A stretch of 64,000 bases of DNA, from positions 276,337-340,336 of the forward strand of contig NZ_JACJSA010000007.1 of assembly GCF_014697545.1 (NCBI RefSeq). The letters are read 5' to 3'. Positions 34,963 through 44,341 of this stretch are shown one piece after another. A program made the position numbers and the translations under genes. Within the stretch, counting starts at the first letter, position 1. Each line of letters opens with the position of its first letter. The notes beneath the pieces were generated by a model. It saw only the letters and a list, made by a program, of their open reading frames with translations, was not told the origin of the DNA and did no database searches. This DNA is from Oscillatoria sp. FACHB-1407. Lineage in GTDB: Bacteria > Cyanobacteriota > Cyanobacteriia > Elainellales > Elainellaceae.

Positions 34963-36384
34963 TCAAATCAATGCTTGAAGCAGGGCTTGCAGTTTCAGCC
35001 TGACCTCTGCGACTTCGCGATCGGGATCTGATCCCGCTACGATGCCTGCCCCTGCATAGAGGCGGGCATGTGCCCCATCAATGAGGGCAGAGCGAATACC
35101 GACAATAAATTCCGCATTGCCCTGGGCATCAACCCATCCCAGGGGAGCAGCATAGAGCGATCGCTCAAATCGTTCATATTGTCGAATCAGTTCCCCTGCA
35201 ATCTCTCTAGGCATTCCTGCAACCGCAGGCGTTGGGTGAAGCTGTGCCAACACAGACAATGGATGCAGATGGCTTGGCACCACGGCATGAATGGGGGTGT
35301 GCAAATGCTGAATGTTGGACAATGACAACAACGTCGGTGCGGAGGGAAAGTGAGGGGTCAAGCCCAATTGCGCGAGTTGCTGGGTGAGAAAGTCCACGAC
35401 GACTCGATGTTCTCGCTGCTCTTTTTCGCTGTTGAGCAGGCGTTGGGCTGACTCTGCATCCTCAATGACCGTTTTGCCTCTGGGGGCTGAGCCTGCCAGA
35501 GCATCAGTGATGAGTTTGCGATCGCGAATGCGCAGTAGTCGCTCTGGGCTAGCTCCAATAAACGTCTGTCCTTTGCCATTGTGAATCGAGAACACACAAC
35601 AATCTGCATAAGAGTGGCGCAGGCTGTGGAGAGATTGGAGCCATTGAAAGGGACGATGTGACACGACGTCAACGGCGTGAGCCAACACAATTTTGTTGAG
35701 ATGACGAGCACGAATCGCTTTTAAAGCCGCATTGACGGTTGCTCCAAAGCGATGTGTATCGCTGATTTTCCAGTTTGAATCGTAATTAGAAGTTTTGTGT
35801 ACAAACGTAAAATTATGGCGTTTTAATCTGCAAATTGCTTGATATTTCTGCCAAAGTGTGTCAGTCAAATTCTCAATATTTGATTGAGCATGAATTCTCA
35901 AATTTGCTGTTAGTTGAGTTTGGTTTTGTTGGTGAATAATTTGCCACTGAGGAAGTAAAACCGTCGCTACGGAAAAAGGAGATTTAGAAGCCTTGCAGCT
36001 ATCAAAAAAGGTAAACCCACAGAAGAAATGAGGGGTAACTGTCGGTGGGTTAATGGCATGAGTGGTGATGAACTGCTCAGAGCAAGATTGGATAAATTGC
36101 TGAACCTCAAAAAAACGCTGTCTCCCTTCAGTTTCAAAGGCGATCGCCTCTCCTAAAGCAACGATTGCTTCTCCCTGAGCACCCTTTTCAAAATAGAAAT
36201 GAGGTTGATTGGTTTGAGAAAACTCTTGCAACAGGATCAGAGGATCAATGCATTCTATCTCTGATGAAATACTGGCAATTTGAGGTTGGTTTTTCTCAAG
36301 GGATTTCTGTTGACAAAAACAGAGGAATTGATACAGATGCTTGCGGTCTTGAAATAGATCGGTTTGATGAAGTGCAACTGGCAT
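34963..36384 (-). CDS. menF: Isochorismate synthase (phylloquinone pathway)
   Basis: A 473-residue chorismate-utilising enzyme that makes isochorismate, the first step to phylloquinone (vitamin K1, the A1 cofactor of photosystem I). The C-terminal catalytic domain (about residues 215-470) has KIVLAHAVDV, FIGASPERLLRIRDR, TDALAGSAPRGKT, EHRVVVDFL, the Mg2+/chorismate segment LHPTPAVAGMPREIA and the terminal AGAGIVAGSDPDREVAEV. I prefer ATG 36384 (MPVALHQTDLF); an in-frame start at 36417 adds 11 residues and cannot be excluded. Divergent from menA, another gene of the same pathway. Confidence 0.93.
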   Translation of the reverse strand: MPVALHQTDLFQDRKHLYQFLCFCQQKSLEKNQPQIASISSEIECIDPLILLQEFSQTNQPHFYFEKGAQGEAIVALGEAIAFETEGRQRFFEVQQFIQSCSEQFITTHAINPPTVTPHFFCGFTFFDSCKASKSPFSVATVLLPQWQIIHQQNQTQLTANLRIHAQSNIENLTDTLWQKYQAICRLKRHNFTFVHKTSNYDSNWKISDTHRFGATVNAALKAIRARHLNKIVLAHAVDVVSHRPFQWLQSLHSLRHSYADCCVFSIHNGKGQTFIGASPERLLRIRDRKLITDALAGSAPRGKTVIEDAESAQRLLNSEKEQREHRVVVDFLTQQLAQLGLTPHFPSAPTLLSLSNIQHLHTPIHAVVPSHLHPLSVLAQLHPTPAVAGMPREIAGELIRQYERFERSLYAAPLGWVDAQGNAEFIVGIRSALIDGAHARLYAGAGIVAGSDPDREVAEVRLKLQALLQALI

Positions 36385-36667
36385 GGAAGCGAGGATGTCA
36401 AAGATTTTTAAGATCAAATTTCAATCATTAACTATCACTACAGGTAACATACTTCTGTGACTGTTGGGGTGAGAAATGTAGAGGGGTTGGGGGTTAGAGA
36501 GTAAAGCCATGGAATCTGTATCGGTGGAAGCTCTGTTGGGGGCGTTTGGCACCTGACTGAAAACTGGCTGATGTTGCTCGATAAACGGGCTTATACCCTT
36601 CTGAAGCAACAGTCTGAACCCTTGCTGTCGTAGAATTGTGAGGTTGCAGCGATGCTCGTGCCGCATT

Positions 36668-37564
36668 ATGACTACAAAATCTCTGCCTTTGCCTAAGTCT
36701 AAGCTGTGGTTAGCCGCCATTAAGCCGCCTATGTATAGCGTGGCGATTATGCCCATTTTGTTGGGAACGGCGATCGCCTTTGCGGAGACAGGTGTGCTTC
36801 AAGCCAGGACTCTGTTGACGTTTCTGCTATCTGCCATTTTGATTTTGGCGTGGGAAAACCTGGCAAATGATGTGTTCGATTCTGAGACAGGAATCGATCG
36901 CAATAAACATCATTCCCTGGTCAACCTGACGGGTAGTCGGTCGTTGATTTTCTGGTTGGGCAATTTTTGTCTGGGTTTAGGAATTGCGGGAATTGTGGCG
37001 ATCGCCTGGTGGCAACGTGACCCAACGATCCTGATCTTGATTCTGGTCTGCTGTGGGTTGGGCTATCTCTATCAGGGTCCACCCTTTCGATTGGGCTATC
37101 AGGGTTTAGGCGAGATCTTGTGTTTCTTGAGCTTTGGTCCCCTGGCAGTATCGGCAGCCTATTACAGCCAGGTGCAAACCTGGTCAGCCGCTGCCTTAGT
37201 GGCATCGGTGATTTTAGGAATCAGTACAACTCTGATTTTGTTTTGCTCCCACTTTCATCAGGTGAGTGACGATATCGCCGCCGGAAAGCGATCGCCCATC
37301 GTGCGGATGGGAACTCGACGCGGGGCTCAGTTATTGCCGTGGGCGTGTGGGAGTCTCTTTGGATTGACCGTGTTGTTTGTTGGACTGCAATGGTTTCCCC
37401 TGTGGACGTTGCTCATTTTTGGCAGTATGCCCTCTGCTGTTAAACTTTGTAGCCATGTTGGCAAGTATCACGATCAGCCTGAGCAAGTCAGCAACAGCAA
37501 ATTTATTGCCGTTGCGCTGCATTTTTGGAGTGGTCTTTTATTGTGTTTAGGGTTTGTCCTTTGA
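36668..37564 (+). CDS. menA: 1,4-dihydroxy-2-naphthoate phytyltransferase
   Basis: A 298-residue UbiA-family membrane prenyltransferase that attaches the phytyl chain to dihydroxynaphthoate in phylloquinone synthesis. It has about nine spans. The prenyl-diphosphate motifs are NDVFDSETGIDRNKHHS (about residues 79-95) and the second Asp-rich region HQVSDDIAAGKRSPIVRMG (about 198-216). The N-terminal WLAAIKPPMYSVAIMPIL and GYLYQGPPFRLGYQGLGE are typical of MenA. The start is ATG 36668; an earlier frame beginning at 36638 adds ten residues. The 283-bp gap to menF may hold shared regulatory sites. Confidence 0.94.
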   Translation: MTTKSLPLPKSKLWLAAIKPPMYSVAIMPILLGTAIAFAETGVLQARTLLTFLLSAILILAWENLANDVFDSETGIDRNKHHSLVNLTGSRSLIFWLGNFCLGLGIAGIVAIAWWQRDPTILILILVCCGLGYLYQGPPFRLGYQGLGEILCFLSFGPLAVSAAYYSQVQTWSAAALVASVILGISTTLILFCSHFHQVSDDIAAGKRSPIVRMGTRRGAQLLPWACGSLFGLTVLFVGLQWFPLWTLLIFGSMPSAVKLCSHVGKYHDQPEQVSNSKFIAVALHFWSGLLLCLGFVL

Positions 37565-37649
37565 GCAAAGGCAGAATGCAAGTTGAAAAACTCTGTCAGA
37601 ACGTTTTGCAAAACGCCCCATCCACTCAACACAGGGAAACCTGACCCAG

Positions 37650-39929
37650 TTAAACCTTGGCTACTGCAACTGCACTCACATCGGCGTTGCGATCAAAAAT
37701 GACACGGGGTTTCAGCAAGATGCGAAATAGCAGAAATAGCGATTGAAACTCGCCCGGGGTTTGGTGCCGTCGCCATTGTCCTGGGCGACAAAACAACATC
37801 TCCACTAAACGTCGTTGCTGTACAAGGGTCATTGACTCAAACATAATGCGAACGGTTGGGTATTCGTCATAGACCCCGGTTCGGCTCACTTCTCCGCGCA
37901 GGGTTAGTCCTTCCTCCAGGATGGTCAAGCTGACACTGATCGGCTCAGCTGTAGCAATGCCAGGAAATCCACCTTGAGTCAAGGCGACCTCTGCTCCGAC
38001 CTCAGATACCATCGTTGTGATGCCCCAAAAGGTTTGGTCATCCACGGTTAATCGCACTGTGCGGCGCAGGTCAAACCACTCATGGGGGTGGGGACGTGGG
38101 GCATCGAGTAATATCAGCAGCGCGATTCCCAGGAGCATCAGGTTATAAAGGCTCCAGATCCAGCCCAAGCCAATGCCTTTGACTTGCATTGCCACTTCTG
38201 GAGGAACGGTAGTTTGCCATGCCCCTTTAATCATGCAGATGCCCAGGTTCATCCACAGGCTGACTGCTGTTAAGCCAAACATGATCAGGAGAGGCCAGGC
38301 GAGATGCCAGTTGAAATAGAAGCGATCGCTGGCTGTGCCTTTGGGGGTGACTTTAAACCCAGAGCTGAAGGGACTGAGAATTGCCTGAATCACCGTCACC
38401 GTCAGCGGAAAGCAGAGAACCAGGGAATAAATATTTGTCAACAGGGCAGAGCGGGCGCGGTAGTTGAGCCAGGAAAAAACCGCCAACTGCACAATGTAAT
38501 AGGGCAAAAAGAAATATAACAACTCAGCCGCAGTGGCTCGAATGGGAATCACACCCAACCAGGCATAGGTGAGTGGCATCAGTAAAAAGACGACCTGAGC
38601 AATGCTGGTGAACCAATGCAGCAATCCCTCGAAGTGTGCCAATCGTTGCAGCGGACTTAACCCGCGAATCGTCAATGGATTGGCTTCAATAAAGAAAGCT
38701 TGCAATGTGCCGCGTGCCCAACGTAATCGCTGGGTGGCGTGGGCAGCAATGTTTTCGGCAGCCAGTCCGGCACTCAGCTTTTCGTCCAGATAGATGAGTC
38801 GGTAGCCCTTAGCGGATAGGCGAATGCCTGTGAAGTAATCTTCGCTCAACGATCCGGTAAAGAATCCGCCTGTCTCTTCGAGGGCACTGCGCCGCACCAC
38901 AAACGAGGTTCCCGCACAAACGACACTGCCTACCCCATCGCGAATGGGTTGAATTTGGCGATAAAATACCTCTTCTTCGGGCGTGAGCACGTTTTCTAAA
39001 CCCAAATTGCGGGCGATCGGGTCGGGGTTATAAAAGCTCTGCGGGGTTTGGATCAGGGCGACCTGCGGATCTTGAAAAAAGCCAACCGTGCGGGTCAAAA
39101 AGTTAGTAGTGGGCACAAAGTCGGCATCAAAGACTACAATCAAATCCCCTTTGGTGTGGGCGATCGCGTGATTCAGGTTGCCTGCTTTGGCATGACGGTT
39201 ATCTGGGCGGGTCATGTATTCGCAGCCCAGTTCCTTGGCTAATTCCTGCATTTCAGGACGGCGTGTGTCGTCCAGGAGATAAACCGTTTTATTGGGGTAG
39301 TCCAATGCCTGACAGCCAATGATAGTGCGCCGCAAGATGAACGTTGGCTCGTTGTAAGTCGGAATCAAGACATCAACGCTGGGGTTAAATTTACTATTCA
39401 ACACATCCAGCGAGAGAATGTCAGCTTCTCGACGGCGATCGCTGACTCGCAACATCAGAAATAGCTGGATCACACTGCTGCCGAGCACCAACAATTCCAT
39501 CACAAATAGCCCCAGACTAAACACACCATTGATTGGGCTGTCGAGGTTCAAGGTGCTGAGCGATCGCCACAGCAGATAACGCAGCGTTAGTGCCAGCAGA
39601 ATGGTGACGACAAAAAAGCGGGACCACGTTCGTGGCGATGGCGAGATTTTCATAACAACTAGCACCATGATGAGCAGAATGACCGACGGAAGAAGGAGGT
39701 AGCGTCCTGCTACCATAGGCACTTCTAACCACAGAGGAGGTGCCTGCTCCATTGCGTTCCATTGGGCAAAGATTTTGGCAATGGCTCCCTGACCTGCAAA
39801 CCAGGCAGCAGTAATTGCCCCTGCCAAAAACACCACACCTAGCATGGCGATCGTGGTGACTTGAGGACGTAGAGCTTTTCTAGATTGAGAGTTGCGCCCT
39901 CTCTCTTTGACCATTTGTGAAGTCGCCAT
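37650..39929 (-). CDS. Cellulose synthase-like glycosyltransferase (GT2) with PilZ-like domain
   Basis: A 759-residue BcsA-like membrane glycosyltransferase. Two pairs of N-terminal spans precede the cytosolic GT2 domain with all catalytic motifs: DD 220-221 (LLDDTRR), DAD 268-270 (VFDADF), ED 363-364 (LSEDYF) and QRLRW 400-404. More spans follow (about 420-620), then a PilZ-like domain from about residue 635. Its c-di-GMP motif is partial: RRTVR fits RxxxR, but the second motif reads MVSEVG, where DxSxxG is expected. It would extrude a beta-glucan, and possibly respond to c-di-GMP. No bcsB, cellulase or HlyD-like partner is adjacent. It is convergent with menA. Confidence 0.88.
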   Translation of the reverse strand: MATSQMVKERGRNSQSRKALRPQVTTIAMLGVVFLAGAITAAWFAGQGAIAKIFAQWNAMEQAPPLWLEVPMVAGRYLLLPSVILLIMVLVVMKISPSPRTWSRFFVVTILLALTLRYLLWRSLSTLNLDSPINGVFSLGLFVMELLVLGSSVIQLFLMLRVSDRRREADILSLDVLNSKFNPSVDVLIPTYNEPTFILRRTIIGCQALDYPNKTVYLLDDTRRPEMQELAKELGCEYMTRPDNRHAKAGNLNHAIAHTKGDLIVVFDADFVPTTNFLTRTVGFFQDPQVALIQTPQSFYNPDPIARNLGLENVLTPEEEVFYRQIQPIRDGVGSVVCAGTSFVVRRSALEETGGFFTGSLSEDYFTGIRLSAKGYRLIYLDEKLSAGLAAENIAAHATQRLRWARGTLQAFFIEANPLTIRGLSPLQRLAHFEGLLHWFTSIAQVVFLLMPLTYAWLGVIPIRATAAELLYFFLPYYIVQLAVFSWLNYRARSALLTNIYSLVLCFPLTVTVIQAILSPFSSGFKVTPKGTASDRFYFNWHLAWPLLIMFGLTAVSLWMNLGICMIKGAWQTTVPPEVAMQVKGIGLGWIWSLYNLMLLGIALLILLDAPRPHPHEWFDLRRTVRLTVDDQTFWGITTMVSEVGAEVALTQGGFPGIATAEPISVSLTILEEGLTLRGEVSRTGVYDEYPTVRIMFESMTLVQQRRLVEMLFCRPGQWRRHQTPGEFQSLFLLFRILLKPRVIFDRNADVSAVAVAKV

Positions 39930-40601
39930 AACACCGCCTCTAAGGTGATTGGTGTGAATCGTGCAAGCTGCTTAATGGTATTTGTGATTGAGTATGGTGA
40001 TCACTGTAGTGCATCGATAATGGATAACTGTGTTGCATCATTCAGAACTACGTCAAACCCACCTGATTTAGATTGAATATTTTTAATAGCGATAGGAGTA
40101 AAAGGACTGAGCTATTTTTTCTTTGAAGTTAGCCATTTCTAAGCTGAAAGAAATTGTTACATAATTCTTTAAAAACCTCATCCACCGATCTCACCTGAGT
40201 TGTAAGAAGTCCGCTCGACTCTTGCAACTGATCCGAGAGTTGTTCACCTGCGTGTGACTCTTAATCGTGGTCAATGTTCCCAAAAATGACTGAATTCTCA
40301 GGAAAATTTCATTTCTCAGCAGTAACTTGCTATAAATTTGTTTTTTATCTAGTGTCTATAGTTGAGGTTGGCATTAATATCCAAGCGGACTTGGAACGCT
40401 TCTTAGACACGTTGGCACGCCTAAACGGGTTTTCTTTTGCAATCTTTCCATTGCATAACTCCGTTTGGATGGCTACAGTGTTGGGTTCTGGTCTACAAGT
40501 TTATGAAGGCCAAGGTTTTGCTTTTTTCAAGGGGCGTTTAGACCTCTACAAGTTTTTAGTCCTGGTGTTATGACATCTCTAGGTTGAGAGGTATCTATCG
40601 T
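39930..40601. other. Spacer between the glycosyltransferase and DUF4079 genes
   Basis: A 670-bp AT-rich region with the divergent promoters of the two flanking genes. A plus-strand frame at 40274-40573 (99 codons) has an aromatic-rich composition unlike the neighbours and no recognisable motif, so I do not call it a gene. No repeat-family element is visible. GAGAGG lies about 11 nt before the DUF4079 ATG. Confidence 0.45.
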
Positions 40602-41375
40602 ATGAGTGCTGCCGATTTCGCTACCGTGTTGCATCCGGCGATCGCCGTTTTCTTTGTCTTTCCCTTGATTGGAATGGTAGTTAACTTTGCGTGGCAAACC
40701 CGCCAGCGGCGATTGCAAGCTGCTCAAGATGGTAAGAGCAAGATTCCTCCAATCGTTGGTCCAGAACATTTGAAGCTGGGAAAGTGGCTCAGTGCATCGG
40801 TGGTAGGAATCACGTTATTGGGGATGGCTCAGCCCATCGTCAAAAAGCTAGTCTTTGATGCTCAAAACTGGTCTGCCAACTCCACCCGGTTTTTCATTAT
40901 CGTGGCGTTCTTTATTGCCACCATCGCCTCCCTGGTGCTGCTATATCAGGCTCGTACACCGCTGTGGCGAGGCATTTTTGCAACTCTCTGTGGCATGGGG
41001 CTGATTATCATTGGTTTTCAGAAGTTTCAGGCGGGGGATGGCAATCTCTATCCCCTGATATTTCGGCGAGATTTTGAGTGGCAGGTTTCCCATTTCTATT
41101 ACGGCGTTACGGCGGCTCTCTTGATGATTTTTTCGCTGGCGATCGTTCAGGATATCTACCAGGATCGGAGCCATCGTTGGCGCATCGTTCACACGGTGCT
41201 TAACTGCGTTGCGTTACTCTTGTTTATTGGGCAAGGCATGACGGGTGCTCGTGATCTGCTGGAAATCCCGTTGAGTTGGCAATCACCCTACATCCAGCAA
41301 CTCTATCAGCAAAATTGTCAGGCACAACCCTGCACAGTCCAGCCTGCTGCGCCGGCTCCACCTCCCGGTTCATGA
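40602..41375 (+). CDS. DUF4079 family membrane protein
   Basis: A 257-residue membrane protein with about six spans, of a cyanobacterial/plant-lineage type (DUF4079). It opens MSAADFATVLHPAIAVFFVFPLIG, followed by a basic loop (WQTRQRRLQAAQDGKSK). A histidine-containing helical core follows (VSHFYYGVTAALLMIFSLAI, HTVLNCVALLLFIGQGMTGARDL), a pattern resembling b-type-cytochrome-like four-helix proteins. Heme binding is an inference. The C terminus is Gln/Pro-rich. I chose ATG 40602 with GAGAGG upstream over the TTG at 40584. Confidence 0.8.
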   Translation: MSAADFATVLHPAIAVFFVFPLIGMVVNFAWQTRQRRLQAAQDGKSKIPPIVGPEHLKLGKWLSASVVGITLLGMAQPIVKKLVFDAQNWSANSTRFFIIVAFFIATIASLVLLYQARTPLWRGIFATLCGMGLIIIGFQKFQAGDGNLYPLIFRRDFEWQVSHFYYGVTAALLMIFSLAIVQDIYQDRSHRWRIVHTVLNCVALLLFIGQGMTGARDLLEIPLSWQSPYIQQLYQQNCQAQPCTVQPAAPAPPPGS

Positions 41376-41487
41376 GGCTTGCTGGGTCGATGGTTAATCG
41401 TCATTGACGCCTAGATAGAGTCATTCTCAGTGACATTCGTCATCCCGTTACGTTGGGGCTTGGCAAAGCTAAGCCCCTAATTAAACT

Positions 41488-41640
41488 AAGAGTCCGGTGA
41501 ATGAATTCGCGGCTACTAGAGCGAAGTCCGCCGATGCGGACTCTGGAAAATGTAGGATTTGACGAACTGACGCGGGTCGGTTTTGCGCCGATAGCGGCGG
41601 TTTTAACCGCCGAAATTCTTATCCCGAATTCACGTTAATT
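41488..41640. repeat. Structured dispersed element DR2, full copy
   Basis: About 150 bp beginning TAAGAGTCCGGTGAATGAATTC and ending ATCCCGAATTCACGTTAATTGA. Two internal hairpins are perfect: AGTCCGC-CGAT-GCGGACT (41525-41542) and GGCGGTTTTAACCGCC (41596-41611). A diverged copy lies at 43308-43455 and a left-end fragment at 29355-29384. Confidence 0.75.
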
Positions 41641-41655
41641 GATTATCTTGAAGGC

Positions 41656-41979
41656 TTAAACAAACGCATCAGCCACGAGTGCAGCCAGGGCAACTCCTCC
41701 AGCGATCGCCATTAGTCCCGCAGGCATAAACTTGCGGGTTTTAGTCAGTCGCATGACAAAGACCACAATCAGCACGGCGGTAATCACGGCAGCCAGGGTG
41801 CCCGCCCATACAACTCCTCGAAACTGAGCCACACCACATAAAATCAGCAAGACGCCACTGATCACACCAGAAATCAGGGACATTTTGCTTTTAGCCTGGG
41901 CATAGCCAATAATGCCACCCACCAGAGCAAGAATACCGTAGGCGATCGCTGCAATAATGCCTATCATGGCTCGTTTCAC
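41656..41979 (-). CDS. TMEM14 family membrane protein
   Basis: A 107-residue four-span protein of the TMEM14 family, with glycine-rich helices: YGILALVGGIIGYAQAKSKMSLISG near the N terminus and MPAGLMAIAGGVALAALV at the C terminus. Eukaryotic relatives act in mitochondrial heme or plastid fatty acid transport; bacterial roles are unknown. The start at 41979 leaves 11 bp to the divergent DUF815 start; an internal ATG at 41967 (MIGIIAAIAYG) is also possible. Confidence 0.85.
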   Translation of the reverse strand: MKRAMIGIIAAIAYGILALVGGIIGYAQAKSKMSLISGVISGVLLILCGVAQFRGVVWAGTLAAVITAVLIVVFVMRLTKTRKFMPAGLMAIAGGVALAALVADAFV

Positions 41980-41990
41980 CGCTAGAGGAT

Positions 41991-43304
41991 ATGGATGCTC
42001 AACTCACGAAAGCTATCTCGGTCTTACAACACGACGCTGCCTCGTTGTTGCTTTATCAGTCTGTCGTTAGTGGTGAGATCGGTCAAGCATTTCTTAATCT
42101 GCTGCAAACCTTGTGTCAGGATGATGGAATCAGTTGCCTGAGAGCCTATGGCAAGTGGTTTACAGCCCTGGCAACTGAGCAAGTCTCCTGGCAAGACTAT
42201 CTCATCACTCAAATTCTCCAGGCAGACAATCCTTTTACGCAGCAAGCACAACGATGCCCTCTGGCGGAGTTTCCCCCTGCCCTGAGCGCGGCTGCAAAAC
42301 ACGATTTGCAGGCATTGCAACGGCTTTATCAATGCACCGGAGATGATTTGAGCCAATGGGTGCAGCATCATACCCACTCAGCCTTTCCTCCTGTCACCTG
42401 GGATGCTCAATCCTCTGTCCAACGTTACGTTGATAACCCACATCAGCCTCTCCGCCAGCAGTTTGCAATGGCTGCCAATTGGGCAGAGATTCTAGAAGAT
42501 TTAGTCGCCTACTACCGTCATGTGGGCGTGGGACTGTTTGCCCAATATCGAGCCTTTCGCTGGCAAGCAGGGACGCTGACAGGCATTGCTCACCCTGATC
42601 CAATCCATTTAGAAAATCTGGTGGGCTATGAGTTGCAGCAAAAAGCGTTGATCCAGAACACAGAGGCTTTGTTGGCTGGATACCCCGCCTTACATGTGTT
42701 GCTCTATGGCAGTCGTGGGTCGGGCAAGTCGTCGCTGGTTAAGGCATTGCTGCATCGCTATGGCGATCGCGGCTTACGATTGATCGAAGTCTCAAAAGCC
42801 GACCTCAATGCGTTGGTGACCATATCTGACACCCTCCGTCATTTGCCGCAAAAGTTTATCCTGTTTGTAGACGACCTCTCGTTTGAAGAAGAGGAGGATG
42901 CCTACAAAGCCCTCAAAGTTGTGTTGGAGGGCAACCTCACCGCTCGCCCCCAAAATCTTGTGGTCTATGCCACTTCTAATCGTCGCCACCTGATCCGCGA
43001 ATTCTTTGGCGATCGCCCCCGTCCTAGTGATGCCGATGAAGTCCATGCCTGGGACACGGTTCAGGAGAAGCTTTCCTTTAGCGATCGCTTTGGTCTGACC
43101 CTGACCTTTGAACCAGCCGACCAAACCACCTATCTGGCAATGGTGCACCACCTCGCAAACCAGGCAGGCATCACCCTGGCAGATCAGGAGCTAGAATACC
43201 GTGCTCTGCAATGGGCAACTCGCCATAATGGGCGATCGGGGCGTAGTGCCCGTCAGTTTGTTGATTTCCTCATGGCTGAACTGACACTAACCTCTTCAGG
43301 TTAA
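41991..43304 (+). CDS. DUF815-family AAA+ ATPase
   Basis: A 437-residue protein with an AAA+ ATPase in its C-terminal half. The Walker A is YGSRGSGKSSLVK (about residues 238-250), Walker B ILFVDDLSFEEEE (about 292-304), and a sensor-like ATSNRRHLI follows. The N-terminal ~190 residues are helical and family-specific (YELQQKALIQNTEALLAGYPA links the two). DUF815 proteins are widespread and related to DnaA/IstB-like ATPases; the function is unknown. It stands alone, back to back with the TMEM14 gene, and a DR2 element begins 3 bp after its stop. Confidence 0.9.
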   Translation: MDAQLTKAISVLQHDAASLLLYQSVVSGEIGQAFLNLLQTLCQDDGISCLRAYGKWFTALATEQVSWQDYLITQILQADNPFTQQAQRCPLAEFPPALSAAAKHDLQALQRLYQCTGDDLSQWVQHHTHSAFPPVTWDAQSSVQRYVDNPHQPLRQQFAMAANWAEILEDLVAYYRHVGVGLFAQYRAFRWQAGTLTGIAHPDPIHLENLVGYELQQKALIQNTEALLAGYPALHVLLYGSRGSGKSSLVKALLHRYGDRGLRLIEVSKADLNALVTISDTLRHLPQKFILFVDDLSFEEEEDAYKALKVVLEGNLTARPQNLVVYATSNRRHLIREFFGDRPRPSDADEVHAWDTVQEKLSFSDRFGLTLTFEPADQTTYLAMVHHLANQAGITLADQELEYRALQWATRHNGRSGRSARQFVDFLMAELTLTSSG

Positions 43305-43307
43305 GAT

Positions 43308-43455
43308 CCCGTCGAATAAAGTCGTGGCTAGCGGAGCTAAGCCTGTCTTTGCAAACTACTCAGAATCAAGGGTCAGACGGAACTGGCACAGGTCGCGTTG
43401 TTTCGATAGCGGCGGTTTCAACCGCCAGAATCCTGATCCCGAATTCACGTTGATT
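43308..43455. repeat. Structured dispersed element DR2, diverged copy
   Basis: Aligns with 41488-41640: GTCGAATAAAGTCGTGGCTAGCGGAGC parallels GTGAATGAATTCGCGGCTACTAGAGC, and the right half keeps ATAGCGGCGGTTTCAACCGCC and ATCCCGAATTCACGTTGATTGA. The left hairpin is decayed; the GGCGGTTTCAACCGCC hairpin is kept. Confidence 0.7.
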
Positions 43456-43544
43456 GAGGACGGCTATAGCTGTCTTCACCCCCATTCCCCACTCCCCACT
43501 CCGCTAAAGTAAAAGAAGAGAATTTTGAATTAAGTTGAACTTTC

Positions 43545-44324
43545 ATGGATAACGAACCCATCGTTTTATTGTCAAAACGTGAAATTGACAAAATGCGTCA
43601 GGCGGGTCGCTTAGCAGCGGAGCTTTTGGATTATTTAGCCCCCTATGTCAAGCCCGGAGTCACGACATTAGAGCTAAACGATGTGGCTGAAGCATGGACT
43701 CAAAAACATGGGGCTAAGAGCGCGCCGTTGGGCTATCACGGGTTTCCTAAATCCATCTGCACCAGTGTGAATGAGGTGGTGTGTCATGGCATCCCTAATG
43801 CAAAACAGGTGCTTAAGGAGGGAGACATTATCAACATTGATGTCACTCCCATTGTGGATGGCTATCATGGCGACACGTCGCGCACCTTTTTTGTGGGGCA
43901 ACCCTCTCCGCTTGCCCGCAGGTTGGTTGAGGTGACAGAAGAGTGTTTAAGACGGGCGATCGCTGAGGTCAAACCCGGTGCTCGCATCGGCGATATTGGC
44001 GCAGCCATTCAAGATTATGCAGAGTCTCACGGGTTTTCAGTCGTTCGAGATTTTGTGGGGCATGGCGTCAGCCGCATTTTCCACACGGCACCCCAGATCC
44101 CCCATTATGGGCAACGAGGCAAGGGCAAAAAGCTCAGACCAGGCATGGTGTTTACCATTGAGCCGATGATCAATGAAGGCACCTGGGAAGTTGAAGTCCT
44201 GGCAGATAAATGGACAGCAGTGACCAAAGACCGCAAATTATCGGCTCAGTTTGAACACACAATCGCGGTCACTGATGATGGGGTAGAGATTCTAACGCTA
44301 GATCCATCTCTGGCGACTGTTTAA
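43545..44324 (+). CDS. map: Methionine aminopeptidase, type I
   Basis: A 259-residue metalloprotease that removes initiator methionine. The pita-bread fold signatures are present: SICTSVNEVVCHGIPNA, INIDVTPIVDGYHGDTSRTF with the two metal Asp residues, GHGVSRIFHTAPQIPHYG with metal His, FTIEPMINEG with metal Glu, and QFEHTIAVTDDGVEILT with the last Glu. The length fits bacterial type Ia with no N-terminal SH3-binding or zinc-finger extension. The methylglyoxal-synthase/lipid-kinase fusion starts 17 bp downstream on the same strand, so the two are probably cotranscribed. Confidence 0.95.
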   Translation: MDNEPIVLLSKREIDKMRQAGRLAAELLDYLAPYVKPGVTTLELNDVAEAWTQKHGAKSAPLGYHGFPKSICTSVNEVVCHGIPNAKQVLKEGDIINIDVTPIVDGYHGDTSRTFFVGQPSPLARRLVEVTEECLRRAIAEVKPGARIGDIGAAIQDYAESHGFSVVRDFVGHGVSRIFHTAPQIPHYGQRGKGKKLRPGMVFTIEPMINEGTWEVEVLADKWTAVTKDRKLSAQFEHTIAVTDDGVEILTLDPSLATV

Positions 44325-44341
44325 TTTAACGATCTTGGCGC

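Noticed and set aside
40274..40573. A 99-codon plus-strand frame before the DUF4079 gene
   Set aside because: Its composition is rich in Phe, Leu and Val with no motif, it has no ribosome binding site, and it lies in an AT-rich spacer. Not excluded, but unsupported.
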